Translations under genes and position numbers: made by a program | Assembly (NCBI RefSeq): GCF_018829635.1 | Contig: NZ_JAHKKG010000001.1 | Span: 62,001 to 126,000 of the forward strand | DNA: 64,000 nt | Reading direction: 5' to 3' | Origin: Paractinoplanes bogorensis | GTDB lineage: Bacteria > Actinomycetota > Actinomycetes > Mycobacteriales > Micromonosporaceae | Notes under the pieces: generated by a model | The model's database searches: none | The model's input: only the letters and a program-made list of their open reading frames with translations | What the model was told of the DNA's origin: nothing | Part shown: in pieces, positions 32,191 through 40,601 of the stretch | Layout: every line of letters starts with the position of its first letter | Position numbering within the stretch: the stretch's first letter is position 1

Positions 32191-32232
32191 CGGCTTCTCC
32201 GTTCACGAGGAAAGGGGAGGCCGAAACGAGAA

Positions 32233-32257
32233 ATGGCCGCCCCGATGGGACGGCCAT
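32233..32257 (-). terminator. candidate attenuator hairpin before the PheS-like gene
   Basis: Read on the minus strand, AUGGCCGUCCC and GGGGCGGCCAU form an 11-base-pair stem with a three-base loop, followed by UUCUCGUUUCGG. One pair is a U-G wobble, which on the plus strand would be an A-C mismatch, so the fold belongs to the minus-strand RNA. It lies between the leader peptide and the start of the synthetase-like gene. Confidence 0.6.
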
Positions 32258-32274
32258 GACTAGGAACGCGCAGG

Positions 32275-32325
32275 TCAGCAGGCCGCCAGAGGGGGCCGGC
32301 CAAAAACGAGTGCGCGCGAGGTCAT
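32275..32325 (-). CDS. candidate 16-aa leader peptide
   Basis: ATG at 32325 opens a short frame MTSRALVFGRPPLAAC ending in TGA at 32275, about 85 bases before the synthetase-like gene. It contains one rare TTT Phe codon directly before a segment (GGCCG) that can pair with GGCGGCC near its end; the latter can instead pair with GGCCGUC of the terminator hairpin. This gives the 1:2, 2:3 and 3:4 arms of a ribosome-mediated attenuator. The ribosome-binding site is weak (GAG). Confidence 0.5.
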   Translation of the reverse strand: MTSRALVFGRPPLAAC

Positions 32326-32356
32326 GTCTCGATGGTGGCACTTCTCGAACAGCGTG

Positions 32357-32737
32357 TCATCCGGATTGCAGCTCGACCTCGAAACCCCACGCGTCCTCCA
32401 GGTAGGCGGCGTAGGAGTCGGGGCCGCCGGCGCGCGGATGCCGGTCGGGGAAGAGCAGTGCCCAGCCGTGCTCGGCCGACGCGGCGGTCAGGCGGTCGAC
32501 CGACTCGCGGCTGCCCGCGTTGAACGCGAGGTGGTTGAGCCCGGGCGCGAGACGGTCGTGGACGTCGCCCGAGAGCGCAGGGGACTGCTCCAGCACCAGG
32601 TAGACGCCGTTACACAGCCATGAGCGGCCGCCGGGCCAGTCCTGGTACGGCTCCCAGCCCAGCTCGCCCAGCAGCCAGCCCCACGGCCCCAGGGCGCCGG
32701 CCAGGTCGGGGACCCAGAGCTCGACGTGATGCAGCAT
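32357..32737 (-). CDS. VOC superfamily protein
   Basis: A 126-aa protein of the vicinal oxygen chelate (glyoxalase/bleomycin-resistance) fold. The start [12 protein letters not shown] carries the metal-ligand His of the first beta-alpha unit; [10 protein letters not shown] gives the His of the second and [13 protein letters not shown] the terminal Glu. Substrate unknown. ATG at 32737 overlaps the stop of the adenosyltransferase gene (ATGA), so the two are co-translated. Confidence 0.8.
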   Translation of the reverse strand: MLHHVELWVPDLAGALGPWGWLLGELGWEPYQDWPGGRSWLCNGVYLVLEQSPALSGDVHDRLAPGLNHLAFNAGSRESVDRLTAASAEHGWALLFPDRHPRAGGPDSYAAYLEDAWGFEVELQSG

Positions 32738-33312
32738 CAGGCCGTGCCGCCGCCGGGGACCCACTTCACGTCGCCGCCCGGGTTGGCCGTGCGGGACAGG
32801 ATGAACAGCAGATCCGAGAGCCGGTTGAGGTATTTGGCGGGCAGCTCACCCGTACGGGAAGGATCGGATTGAAGCAGTGCCCACGTGGATCGCTCGGCTC
32901 GGCGGGCCACGGTGCGCGCGACGTGCAGCAACGCCGCCCCGGGAGTGCCGCCCGGCAGGATGAAGCTGTCCAGAGCGGGCAGCTTGTCGTTGAACTCGTC
33001 GCACCAGCCCTCGAGGCGGGTCACGTACTCCTCGGTGATCCGCAGCGGCGGGTACGGCGGATTCTCCGTCTCGGGGTTGCACAGATCGGCGCCGACGTCG
33101 AAGAGATCGTTCTGGATGGCGGTCAGCACCTTCCGGACGGCTTCGGGCAGGTCACCGAGGGCGAGGGCGACTCCGAGAGCGGCGTTGCACTCGTCGGTGT
33201 CCGCGTACGCCACGATGCGCGGATCGGTCTTGCCGGCGACCTCGTTGTTGCCGAGGCGCGTCTGCCCGCCGTCGCCGGCGCGGGTGTAGATGCGAGTCAG
33301 GTGAACGGCCAT
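32737..33312 (-). CDS. ATP:cob(I)alamin adenosyltransferase, PduO type
   Basis: A 191-aa enzyme that makes adenosylcobalamin. The N-terminal ATP loop [14 protein letters not shown], the [14 protein letters not shown] helix and the [13 protein letters not shown] motif are the PduO/MMAB signatures. It is divergent from murA as in mycobacteria. The coenzyme it makes serves the methylmalonyl-type mutase at 63.5 kb, whose helper MeaB is also in the window. Confidence 0.92.
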   Translation of the reverse strand: MAVHLTRIYTRAGDGGQTRLGNNEVAGKTDPRIVAYADTDECNAALGVALALGDLPEAVRKVLTAIQNDLFDVGADLCNPETENPPYPPLRITEEYVTRLEGWCDEFNDKLPALDSFILPGGTPGAALLHVARTVARRAERSTWALLQSDPSRTGELPAKYLNRLSDLLFILSRTANPGGDVKWVPGGGTA

Positions 33313-33354
33313 TCCCCCACCCTACGGAGGCGCGGCTGTGCGCTTGCCCATACC

Positions 33355-34644
33355 ATGGCCCGCGTGGATGTGATCAGGGTGAAGGGCGGCACGCCGCTGA
33401 CCGGTGAGGTCACTGTGGGCGGTGCGAAGAACTCGGCGCTCAAGCTGATGGCGGTGGCGTTGCTGGCGCCGGGCCGCAGCGTCGTCGAGAACGTTCCGCG
33501 CATCACCGACATCGCCATCATGGCCGAGGTGCTGCGCCGGCTGGGCTGCCAGGTCACCCTCGACGGCGGCCAGGCCACCATCGACGTGCCGGCCGAGCCG
33601 GGCAGTGAGGCCGATTACGACCTGGTCCGCCGGCTGCGGGCGTCGATCTGTGTGCTCGGGCCGCTGCTCGCCCGTACGGGCTATGTCCGCGTCGCCCTCC
33701 CCGGTGGCGACATGATCGGCTCCCGCGGGCTCGACATGCACGTCTCCGGTCTGGCCCGGATGGGTGCGCAGATCTCCGGCGAGCACGGCTTCGTGATCGC
33801 CTCGGCGCCGCACGGCCTGCGCGGCGGCAAGATCTGGCTCGACTTCCCGAGCGTCGGCGCCACCGAAAACCTGCTGATGGCGGCCGTGCTGGCCAAGGGC
33901 GTCACCGAGATCGACAACGCGGCCCGTGAGCCCGAGATCGTCGACATCTGCGACATGCTGACCGCGATGGGCGCCAAGATCGAGGGCGCCGGCACCTCCA
34001 CGCTGACTGTCGAGGGTGTCGAGGGCCTCCAGCCGGTGCGGCACCGCACCATCGGCGACCGGATCGTCGGCGGCACGTGGGCCTTCGCCAGCGCCATGAC
34101 CCGGGGCGACGTGACCGTGCAGGGGGTGCGGCCCGAGTTCCTCGACGTCGCCCTCGACAAGCTGGTCACGGCCGGGGCCGCGGTCGAGCCGGGTGACAAC
34201 CATTTCCGCGTACGCATGAGCGACCGCCCCAAGGCTGTCGACATCGTGACCCTGCCCTATCCGGGCTTCGCCACCGACCTGCTGCCGATGGCGATCGGAC
34301 TGGCCAGCGTGGCCGACGGGTCCTCGCTGATCACCGAGAACATCTTCGACGGCCGGTTCATGTTCGTGAACGAGATGGTCCGGCTCGGCGCCGACATCCG
34401 CACCGACGGGCACCACGCGGTCGTCAACGGGCGGGAGCGGCTCTCCGGGGCGCCGGTGCGCGCGACCGACATCCGGGCCGGGGCCGGGCTGGTCATCGCC
34501 GGTCTGTGCGCCGAGGGCGTGACCGAGGTCGGCGAGGTGCACCACATCGACCGGGGCTACCCCGACTTCGTGGAAGACCTGGCCAAGCTGGGGGTCGAGG
34601 TCGAGCGGGCCGACGTGCCCGAGCCGACGTTCGACTTCAGCTAG
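33355..34644 (+). CDS. murA: UDP-N-acetylglucosamine 1-carboxyvinyltransferase
   Basis: A 429-aa enzyme of the EPSP-synthase fold that adds enolpyruvate to UDP-GlcNAc, the first committed step of peptidoglycan synthesis. [12 protein letters not shown] near residue 22 and [14 protein letters not shown] are conserved. The loop that carries the catalytic cysteine in most bacteria reads [15 protein letters not shown], with Asp119 in place of Cys; the same change in M. tuberculosis MurA confers fosfomycin resistance. ATG at 33355. It overlaps the following convergent gene by 8 bases. Confidence 0.95.
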   Translation: MARVDVIRVKGGTPLTGEVTVGGAKNSALKLMAVALLAPGRSVVENVPRITDIAIMAEVLRRLGCQVTLDGGQATIDVPAEPGSEADYDLVRRLRASICVLGPLLARTGYVRVALPGGDMIGSRGLDMHVSGLARMGAQISGEHGFVIASAPHGLRGGKIWLDFPSVGATENLLMAAVLAKGVTEIDNAAREPEIVDICDMLTAMGAKIEGAGTSTLTVEGVEGLQPVRHRTIGDRIVGGTWAFASAMTRGDVTVQGVRPEFLDVALDKLVTAGAAVEPGDNHFRVRMSDRPKAVDIVTLPYPGFATDLLPMAIGLASVADGSSLITENIFDGRFMFVNEMVRLGADIRTDGHHAVVNGRERLSGAPVRATDIRAGAGLVIAGLCAEGVTEVGEVHHIDRGYPDFVEDLAKLGVEVERADVPEPTFDFS

Positions 34645-34981
34645 AACCGACGAGTCGCCGAGCGGCCTCGACCTGCTCGGCGAAGACCAGTACGACCGTA
34701 CGGCCGTCGCGGTCATAGGTGTGGGTGGCGCGGATCCCCGCTTCGCCGAGCAGCCGCCGGACCTCGGCGGCCACTTCGTCGTCGATGGTGACCGCGGCCG
34801 GGCAGAGCAGGCCGTAGTCGTCGGAATCGCCGAAGATGGCCAACCCGGGTCCGTGGCCGGCCTCGGGTTCGGTCGCGAGCGTCCACTGCAGGCCCATGCG
34901 CCAGAAGATCGCACCGAGGAGGCCGACCAGACCGACGGCGATGAGAGGCCCGACGAGGTACCAGCCGTTGCCTGAGGGCAT
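34637..34981 (-). CDS. small membrane-anchored protein of unknown function
   Basis: About 114 aa from ATG 34981 (an in-frame ATG at 35011 is possible). One TM helix at about residues 8-28 ([20 protein letters not shown]) is followed by a soluble domain of about 80 residues with [20 protein letters not shown] and a C-terminal [18 protein letters not shown]. The soluble part looks like a small ferredoxin-like alpha/beta unit of the kind seen in DUF2007-like signal proteins, but I cannot confirm it. Tail-to-tail with murA. Confidence 0.7.
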   Translation of the reverse strand: MPSGNGWYLVGPLIAVGLVGLLGAIFWRMGLQWTLATEPEAGHGPGLAIFGDSDDYGLLCPAAVTIDDEVAAEVRRLLGEAGIRATHTYDRDGRTVVLVFAEQVEAARRLVGSS

Positions 34982-35115
34982 GGGCACAGTCTCGCACCGG
35001 CATGTGGGCAATTTCCGGGGAATTGCCCCGATCGTGGAAGCGACCCTGGGCTGAACTCACGTTAAGTAGCCCCGTTAGGGTGAGCCTGTCATTTCGCGTA
35101 CAGGGAGGGCACACC

Positions 35116-35964
35116 ATGGCGGGTCGACTCGCGGTCATCGGCTCCGGGCTGATGGGTTCCGGCATCGCTCAGGTCTCGGCGCAGGCCGGCTGGCACGTCA
35201 CGATGCGAGACGTGGACGACGCGGCGACCAGCCGCGGCATGGCGGCGATCCGCGACTCGCTGAGCCGGTTCGCGGCCAAGGGCAGGATCACCGAGGAGGA
35301 GGCCGAGGCGACCATCGCCCGGATCACCCCCACGACCGATCTCGACGCCGCCGCCGACGCCGACGTGGTGGTCGAGGCCATCTACGAAAAGGTCGAGGCC
35401 AAGCACGAGGTCTTCCGCACGCTCGACAAGATCTGCAAGGCCGACGCGGTGCTCGGCACGAACACCTCGGCCATCCCGATCACGCAGATCGCCACCGTGA
35501 CCCAGCGGCCCGAGTCGGTCGTCGGCATCCACTTCTTCTCGCCGGTGCCGATGATGAAGCTGGTCGAGCTGGTCCGCGGCTACCAGACGTCGGACGAGAC
35601 GCTCGCCGCGGCCCGCGCCTACGCCGAAGAGGTCGGCAAGACCTGCGTCGAGGTCAAGCGCGACGTGGCCGGCTTCGTGTCCAACCGGCTGTTCAGCGCG
35701 ATCCTGATCGAGGCGGTCCAGCTGGTCGAGTCGGGCGTGGTCAGCGCGGCCGACCTCGACACGGTGATGAAGCTGGGCTTCGGCCACGCGATGGGCCCGC
35801 TGGCCACGGTCGACCTGACCGGCCTCGACGTGATGCTGAACGCGGCGAGCAACATCTACCGCGACACCGCCGACGAGAAGTTCTTCCCGCCGGAGCTGCT
35901 CCAGCGCATGGTGCAGGCGGGCGACCTGGGTCGGAAAACCGGCAAGGGCTTCTACACGTACTAA
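35116..35964 (+). CDS. 3-hydroxybutyryl-CoA dehydrogenase family protein
   Basis: A 282-aa NAD(P)-dependent dehydrogenase. The Rossmann motif is VIGSGLMGSGIAQVSAQAG; the catalytic His is in GIHFFSPVPMMKLVELV and the conserved Asn in GFVSNRLFSAIL. Length and lack of a fused hydratase fit the PaaH/Hbd type that reduces acetoacetyl-CoA or oxidises 3-hydroxybutyryl-CoA. GGGAGG precedes ATG 35116. It could work with the acetyl-CoA acetyltransferase at 58.5 kb. Confidence 0.92.
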   Translation: MAGRLAVIGSGLMGSGIAQVSAQAGWHVTMRDVDDAATSRGMAAIRDSLSRFAAKGRITEEEAEATIARITPTTDLDAAADADVVVEAIYEKVEAKHEVFRTLDKICKADAVLGTNTSAIPITQIATVTQRPESVVGIHFFSPVPMMKLVELVRGYQTSDETLAAARAYAEEVGKTCVEVKRDVAGFVSNRLFSAILIEAVQLVESGVVSAADLDTVMKLGFGHAMGPLATVDLTGLDVMLNAASNIYRDTADEKFFPPELLQRMVQAGDLGRKTGKGFYTY

Positions 35965-35977
35965 CTAAAATGCGCAT

Positions 35978-36295
35978 ATGACGCGTACGGGACCAAGCCC
36001 GGAAGAGATGCAGTGGGCGCTCGCCGAGGCGAGCCGGGAAGCCCTGGCGGTCGCTCCGGGCTGGTTCCGCGCGTGGCCGCCGGGGTCGGACGAGCGGTGG
36101 TCGGCTGTGAACATCCGGGCCGCCACCCAGGTCGTCGTCAACCACAGCCGCGAGGACGACCGCCACCCGAACAGCTGGACCGTGCGCGCCCTGTTCGGCG
36201 GGCACGCGGTCGAGCTGCGTGTGGGCCCGTACGACGCCAAGGAAGAGGCGATCCTGGTCGCGCACGCCGTGCTGTCGCTGGCCTACAAGGACTGA
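35978..36295 (+). CDS. conserved hypothetical protein
   Basis: A soluble 105-aa protein, 13 bases after the dehydrogenase gene. No known motif; a run of beta-prone segments (AATQVVVNHSRED, SWTVRALFGG, AVELRVGPYDAKEEAI) suggests a small compact domain. The last 13 bases overlap the convergent HlyC gene. Codon use matches its neighbours, so the gene is probably real. Confidence 0.7.
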   Translation: MTRTGPSPEEMQWALAEASREALAVAPGWFRAWPPGSDERWSAVNIRAATQVVVNHSREDDRHPNSWTVRALFGGHAVELRVGPYDAKEEAILVAHAVLSLAYKD

Positions 36296-37563
36296 TCGCG
36301 GGCGGCCACCCGCAGCCGGATCTTGGTGATGGCCCGGCCGGTGACCTCGACGACCTCGGCCGTGTGCCCGTCGACCTCCACGGTCTCGCCCGGCTCGGTC
36401 GGGATGTGCCCGAGGTGGGCCAGCACCAGCCCGGCCACCGTCGTGTAGTCGCCCTCGTCCAGGCGCTCGACGTCGACCCCGATGTCGGGCAGATCGTGGA
36501 TCGGGAACGTGCCCGGCAGCAGCATCGAGCCGTCCGGTTCGCGTACCACCGACTGCACGTCCCGGTCGGTCTCGTCGTAGATCTCGCCCACGACCTCTTC
36601 GACCAGGTCTTCCATGGTGATGATGCCGTCGATCGCGCCGCGCTCGTCGACGACCAGGGCGAGCTGCTGCCGCTGAACCCGCATCTGCTTCATCGCGTCG
36701 GACACCTTGAGCGTCTCGGGCAGGAACAGCGGCGCGAACATGTGCCCCTGCACGGGACCCTCGGCGTCGACCAGATCACGCAGGTGCACCACGCCGAGCA
36801 CGTCGTCGAGCCCCATCGGGCCGACCACCGGCGCCCGCGAGTGCCCGCCCTCGATCAGCCGGCGCAGCGCCTCGTGCGAGGGCGAGTCGCCCGGCACGGT
36901 CAGCACGTCCCGCCGGGGCACCAGGATCTCGCGCAGGATCCGGTCGGCGATCTCGAAGGCGCCGCTGATGATCGTGCGCTGCTCGGGGGTGAACTCCTGC
37001 TGCTGCGTCACCAGGTCGCGGATCTCCTCGGTGGAGACCTCCTCGCGCCCGGCCTCCGGGTCGTTGCCGGTGATCCGCACGACCACGTCGGTCGACTTGC
37101 CGAGCAGCCAGATGATCGGCCGGGACATCGTCGACAGCATGTCGAGCGGGCGGGCGACGGTCAGCGCCCAGGCCTCGGCCCGCTGCATGGCGATCCGCTT
37201 GGGGGCGAGCTCGCCCACGACCAGGGTGAAGAAGGTCAGGATGATGGTGACGACGACGATCGACACCGGCTCGGCGGCCGACCCGAGAAACGACAGCGGA
37301 CCGGTCAGCGGGTGGGCCAGCGACACCGCGGCCGACGCCGAGGCCAGGAAGCCGGCCAGCGTGATGCCGATCTGAATGGTGGCCAGGAACCGGTTCGGGT
37401 CGCGGGCCAGCTTGGCCAGCGTGCGGCCGGTGCGGGTCTGCCGCTCCAGCCGCTGCAGCTGACTGTCCCGCAGCGAGATCAGCGCCATCTCGCTGCCGGA
37501 GAACGCCGCGTTGAGCAGCACCAGCACCACGACGAGCACGATCTGCCAGCCATATCCGCCCAT
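36283..37563 (-). CDS. HlyC/CorC (CNNM) family membrane protein with CBS pair
   Basis: About 426 aa. Order: a DUF21/CNNM membrane domain with three to four TM helices (about 4-170, including LVLLNAAFSGSEMALISLR and FFTLVVGELAPKRIA), two CBS domains (about 200-325, with RRDVLTVPGDSPSHEAL and DGIITMEDLVEEVVGEI) and a C-terminal CorC/HlyC transporter-associated domain (about 340-425). Related proteins export Mg2+ or Co2+. ATG 37563 is preferred; TTG 37575 is in frame. Confidence 0.9.
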   Translation of the reverse strand: MGGYGWQIVLVVVLVLLNAAFSGSEMALISLRDSQLQRLERQTRTGRTLAKLARDPNRFLATIQIGITLAGFLASASAAVSLAHPLTGPLSFLGSAAEPVSIVVVTIILTFFTLVVGELAPKRIAMQRAEAWALTVARPLDMLSTMSRPIIWLLGKSTDVVVRITGNDPEAGREEVSTEEIRDLVTQQQEFTPEQRTIISGAFEIADRILREILVPRRDVLTVPGDSPSHEALRRLIEGGHSRAPVVGPMGLDDVLGVVHLRDLVDAEGPVQGHMFAPLFLPETLKVSDAMKQMRVQRQQLALVVDERGAIDGIITMEDLVEEVVGEIYDETDRDVQSVVREPDGSMLLPGTFPIHDLPDIGVDVERLDEGDYTTVAGLVLAHLGHIPTEPGETVEVDGHTAEVVEVTGRAITKIRLRVAARDQSL

Positions 37564-37626
37564 GGCGGCGACCAACCCCTTTGCGTATGCGAAGACGCGG
37601 TTTTACCCACGAGTGGTGGAGCTCAA

Positions 37627-38409
37627 TCAGCCGTCGCGTTTCGTGGTCCATTTAAACGTCGTCAGGCAGAGGACGAGGGCCAACACGCACCACACGCCGA
37701 GGACGATCGCGACCATGGGCAGATCGAACGAGCCGCCGGGCTCCTGCGCCCCGAACGACTCGGGCAGGAACACCGACCGCAGACCCTGGCACAGCCACTT
37801 GAGCGGGAACAGCCCGGCCACCGTCTGCATCCAGCTCGGCAGGCTGGTGAACACGAAGAACACGCCCGAGATGAACTGCAGCACCAAGGCGACCGGGGTG
37901 ACCACGGCGGGTGCGCTGCGGCCGGTACGCGCCACCGACGAGAACGCGACCCCGCACAGCGTGCAGGCGGTGATCCCGAGCGCCGACACCCACAGGAACG
38001 TCAGCCACTTCGCGCCGGTGCCGGGCAGGTCGATCCCGAAGAACAGGGTGGCCACGGTCAGCAGCACAACCGTCTCGAGCACGGCGATGAACGCGACCAT
38101 CAGCACCTTGCCCGCGAAATAGACCCACTTGGGCATCGGGGTGCCGAGGAAACGCTTGAGTACGCCGCGGTCGCGCTCGGTCGGGATCTGGATGGCCAGC
38201 GACTGGAACCCGGCGGTCATCAGTCCGGTGCCGATCATGCCGGTCACGAAGTACTGCGTGAACTTCACGTCCGGGCCGATGTCGCCCTTGAAGATCGACC
38301 CGAACACGATGATCATGATGACCGGGAACGCCAGCGTGAAGACGACCTGCTCGCGGCTGCGCAGGAACTGCTTGACCTCGAGAACGCCCTGATACAGCCC
38401 GAGTCTCAC
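37627..38409 (-). CDS. ABC transporter permease (ABC-2 type)
   Basis: A 260-aa membrane subunit with six hydrophobic segments in the ABC-2/DrrB layout. Conserved TERDRGVLKRFLGTPMP loop after TM2 is typical of drug/lipid exporters of this group. GTG at 38409 overlaps the stop of the ATPase gene, so both are translated together. Confidence 0.9.
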   Translation of the reverse strand: MRLGLYQGVLEVKQFLRSREQVVFTLAFPVIMIIVFGSIFKGDIGPDVKFTQYFVTGMIGTGLMTAGFQSLAIQIPTERDRGVLKRFLGTPMPKWVYFAGKVLMVAFIAVLETVVLLTVATLFFGIDLPGTGAKWLTFLWVSALGITACTLCGVAFSSVARTGRSAPAVVTPVALVLQFISGVFFVFTSLPSWMQTVAGLFPLKWLCQGLRSVFLPESFGAQEPGGSFDLPMVAIVLGVWCVLALVLCLTTFKWTTKRDG

Positions 38410-39230
38410 GCGTCGTGTCCGATCATCTTCAGGTAGACGTCCTCCAGGGTCGGCCTCGAGACGGTCAGACCCGGGATTTCCCCGTACGTCTCGGCGAGCT
38501 CCCGGATCACCTGCGTCGGCGTCGCGGTCGTTATCTTTTCTCCCGTACCCCAGGACACCGTGGCCTCGGCCGACTCCCGATCGCCGAGCCGGGCCGGAGT
38601 GTCGACCGCGAGCAGCCGGCCGTGCGCGATCACCCCGACCCGGTCGGCCAGCGTCTCGGCCTCCTCGAGATAGTGCGTGGTCAGCACGATGGTGGTGCCG
38701 CCGGTCTGCAGATCCCGGATCAGCTGCCAGAACTCGCGCCGCGCCTCCGGATCGAACCCGGTCGTCGGCTCGTCGAGGAACAGCAGCTCGGGCCGCCCGA
38801 TGATGCCGAGCGCGACGTCGAGGCGGCGCTTCTGTCCACCCGAGAGCGTGTGGGTGCGGGCGCGGGCCTTCTCGGCGAGCCCGACCCGCTCGATGACGGC
38901 GCCCGGATCGTCGGCCTTCGGATAGAACCGCGAGAAATGCTGCACGACCTCGCCCACGGTCAGCTCGTCGAACTCGCCGGTGCCCTGCAACACGATCCCG
39001 ACCCGGTCCCGCACACTCCGGTGCGCCGGATCCTCGCCCAGGACGCTGACCTCGCCGGCGTCGCGCTTGCGGTAGCCCTCGAGAATCTCGACGGTCGTTG
39101 TCTTGCCCGCCCCGTTGGGCCCGAGCAGGGCAAAGACTTCGCCGCGGGCGACATCGAGATCGACGCCGTCGACGGCCACGTTGCTCTGATACGTCTTCCG
39201 CAGGCCGCGCACGCGGATGGCCGGCTCCAT
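38406..39230 (-). CDS. ABC transporter ATP-binding protein (DrrA-like)
   Basis: A 274-aa ATPase: Walker A LLGPNGAGKTTT (about residues 34-45), Q-loop IVLQGTGEFDEL, signature LSGGQKRRLDVAL, Walker B LLFLDEPTTGFDPEARR and switch-His TTHYLEEAETLADR. The C-terminal extension is short, as in DrrA. ATG at 39230 is set by AAGG eight bases upstream; the longer open frame beyond it is not conserved. With the following permease it forms a two-gene exporter of unknown substrate. Confidence 0.92.
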   Translation of the reverse strand: MEPAIRVRGLRKTYQSNVAVDGVDLDVARGEVFALLGPNGAGKTTTVEILEGYRKRDAGEVSVLGEDPAHRSVRDRVGIVLQGTGEFDELTVGEVVQHFSRFYPKADDPGAVIERVGLAEKARARTHTLSGGQKRRLDVALGIIGRPELLFLDEPTTGFDPEARREFWQLIRDLQTGGTTIVLTTHYLEEAETLADRVGVIAHGRLLAVDTPARLGDRESAEATVSWGTGEKITTATPTQVIRELAETYGEIPGLTVSRPTLEDVYLKMIGHDA

Positions 39231-39471
39231 GCTCACGACCTTAGATGGATCGCTCAAGGATGACCCTTTACCGGAAAGAGCGATCCCGGGGTTACCGTCG
39301 AAGAGCGAGATCGGCCCATGGAAGGGCCGTAGCAAAAGTTGTCCCCCTGGTAGTCGAACTGATCCGGGCTGCGGCTCGAGTTCGCATTGGATCGTGGGGG
39401 CCTGCCTTGCTACGGCACCTGGTTCCGGGGCCGTGGCAGACGGGCCCTGGCTGGAGCCGGAGGTTGCCGTC
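39231..39471. other. intergenic region, divergent promoters
   Basis: These 241 bases separate the ABC ATPase gene from the small membrane protein. They must hold both promoters; I see no repeat, hairpin of note or protein-coding signal. Confidence 0.5.
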
Positions 39472-39666
39472 ATGCTCGCTCTCTTGGAAGCCCTCAGCCC
39501 CGCGGCGGGCTGGGCCGGCGTGGTGATCGCCTGTGTCGTCGGAGTCCTCACCCTCTATGTGGGCGCCACCCTGGCCGTCACGCTCTTCCATCCCAACCCG
39601 CAGCGACGGAAGCACGCCGCCCAGGTGCTGCGCCAGTTGCTCGCCTTCCTGCGGAGCACCCGGTGA
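39472..39666 (+). CDS. 64-aa single-span membrane protein
   Basis: ATG at 39472 follows GGAGG nine bases upstream. One TM helix at about residues 13-35 (WAGVVIACVVGVLTLYVGATL) is followed by a basic cytoplasmic tail LFHPNPQRRKHAAQVLRQLL. I do not recognise the family. Its stop overlaps the start of the next gene (GTGA), so the two are made together. Confidence 0.65.
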   Translation: MLALLEALSPAAGWAGVVIACVVGVLTLYVGATLAVTLFHPNPQRRKHAAQVLRQLLAFLRSTR

Positions 39667-40025
39667 CGGCACCACCCGTGCCCCACCAGCGGCGGGCCGT
39701 GGTGGTCTCGGAGGACGAGTTGCGGCGGCGCGTCATCGCCGACCGCACGGCCGAGGCGCTGGCGTCGCTGCGCAAGCAGGGCGTGCGGCTGGGCCGCCCA
39801 CGCCGGTGCCCCGACGACGTGCTGCGGCGGGTGGTGGCGGAGCGGGCCGCCGGCGCCCGACTGGCCGACATCTGCACCCGCCTCAATGACGACCGGGTGC
39901 CAACTCCGGGCGGCAGCGGCCGCTGGTATCCGTCACACCTGTCCCGCCTGCTGCGCACCCAGGACGCGCGGCTGCTGGGCCGCACCGAGGCACGGAAAAC
40001 TGGGACGTCTCTCACTCGTGGATAA
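39663..40025 (+). CDS. orphan DNA-binding domain of serine-recombinase type
   Basis: A 120-aa protein. From residue 38 it follows the C-terminal recombinase pattern of large serine resolvases: GVRLGRPRRCPDDVLRRVVA, GARLADICTRLNDDRVPTPG, then WYPSHLSRLLR, in which a GRP hinge precedes a helix-turn-helix. The N-terminal catalytic resolvase domain with its serine is absent and no trace of it lies upstream, so it cannot recombine DNA alone. It may be a domesticated regulator. It is coupled to the 64-aa membrane protein. Confidence 0.7.
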   Translation: MTAPPVPHQRRAVVVSEDELRRRVIADRTAEALASLRKQGVRLGRPRRCPDDVLRRVVAERAAGARLADICTRLNDDRVPTPGGSGRWYPSHLSRLLRTQDARLLGRTEARKTGTSLTRG

Positions 40026-40601
40026 CCGTCACCGCCGTCCGCCCCGGGCATAGCGTGCCAGCCACGTCCCTGGGCGGGGGAGGCGGCGGCTGCTCCGCAA
40101 GATCGACTTGCGCCGGCCGGAGAGCGAGACGATCACCCCGGGCTGTGTGCCTTCGCCCGGCCGGTGCGGACGAGGTCGATCTCGACGCGCTGGACGCGGC
40201 GGGTGAGGCCGGAGACCACGGCGATCCGGTTGCTTCGCCGCCCTGACGTCGCCGGCGGGCTGGACGCGCTCCCGGCCTGGGCAGTGTTCGCCCCCACCGC
40301 CGTGCCCGCTGGGTCAGCCGGACCACTATCGGGACGCTCCGCCGTACGAGCCCCACCCGTGCCGGTACCTCGAGGGTCGCTGGGAGGACCGAAGAGTAGG
40401 CGATGCAGACCAGCCCTGCGGGGCCGGATGACTCGCCTCTCCGAACGTGAGGACCGAAGGCGGCGGCCCGAGCCGAGTGCGTCCGTGGCCTGCCACCCAC
40501 GGGCGCAGTAGACCGGCGTCAGCGGGTGGCGACCAGATGTCGGCGGCACCGAAGGCGGCCGCGATTGGGGCACCCCAGCGGAGGCAGCGACCTCTGCGTC
40601 T
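40026..40601. other. gene-free 576-base convergent region
   Basis: No open frame here has a ribosome-binding site and family features together; all frames are Arg/Pro/Gly-rich chance products of high GC. No clear terminator hairpin, repeat or RNA gene was seen. It lies between the ends of the recombinase-like and LAxTG genes and may be a degraded gene. Confidence 0.5.

Noticed and set aside
36013..38436. 807-codon plus-strand frame under the HlyC and ABC permease genes
   Set aside because: Composition is His/Gln/Arg/Asp-rich and it crosses the ends of two well-supported minus-strand genes.
39217..39471. Longer start for the 64-aa membrane protein
   Set aside because: The extension is Pro/Gly/Ser-rich without conservation cues, and a good GGAGG site precedes ATG 39472.
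40133..40573. 146-codon minus-strand frame in the gene-free region
   Set aside because: Arg/Pro/Ser-rich chance sequence with no start signal or motif, and other frames are open as well.
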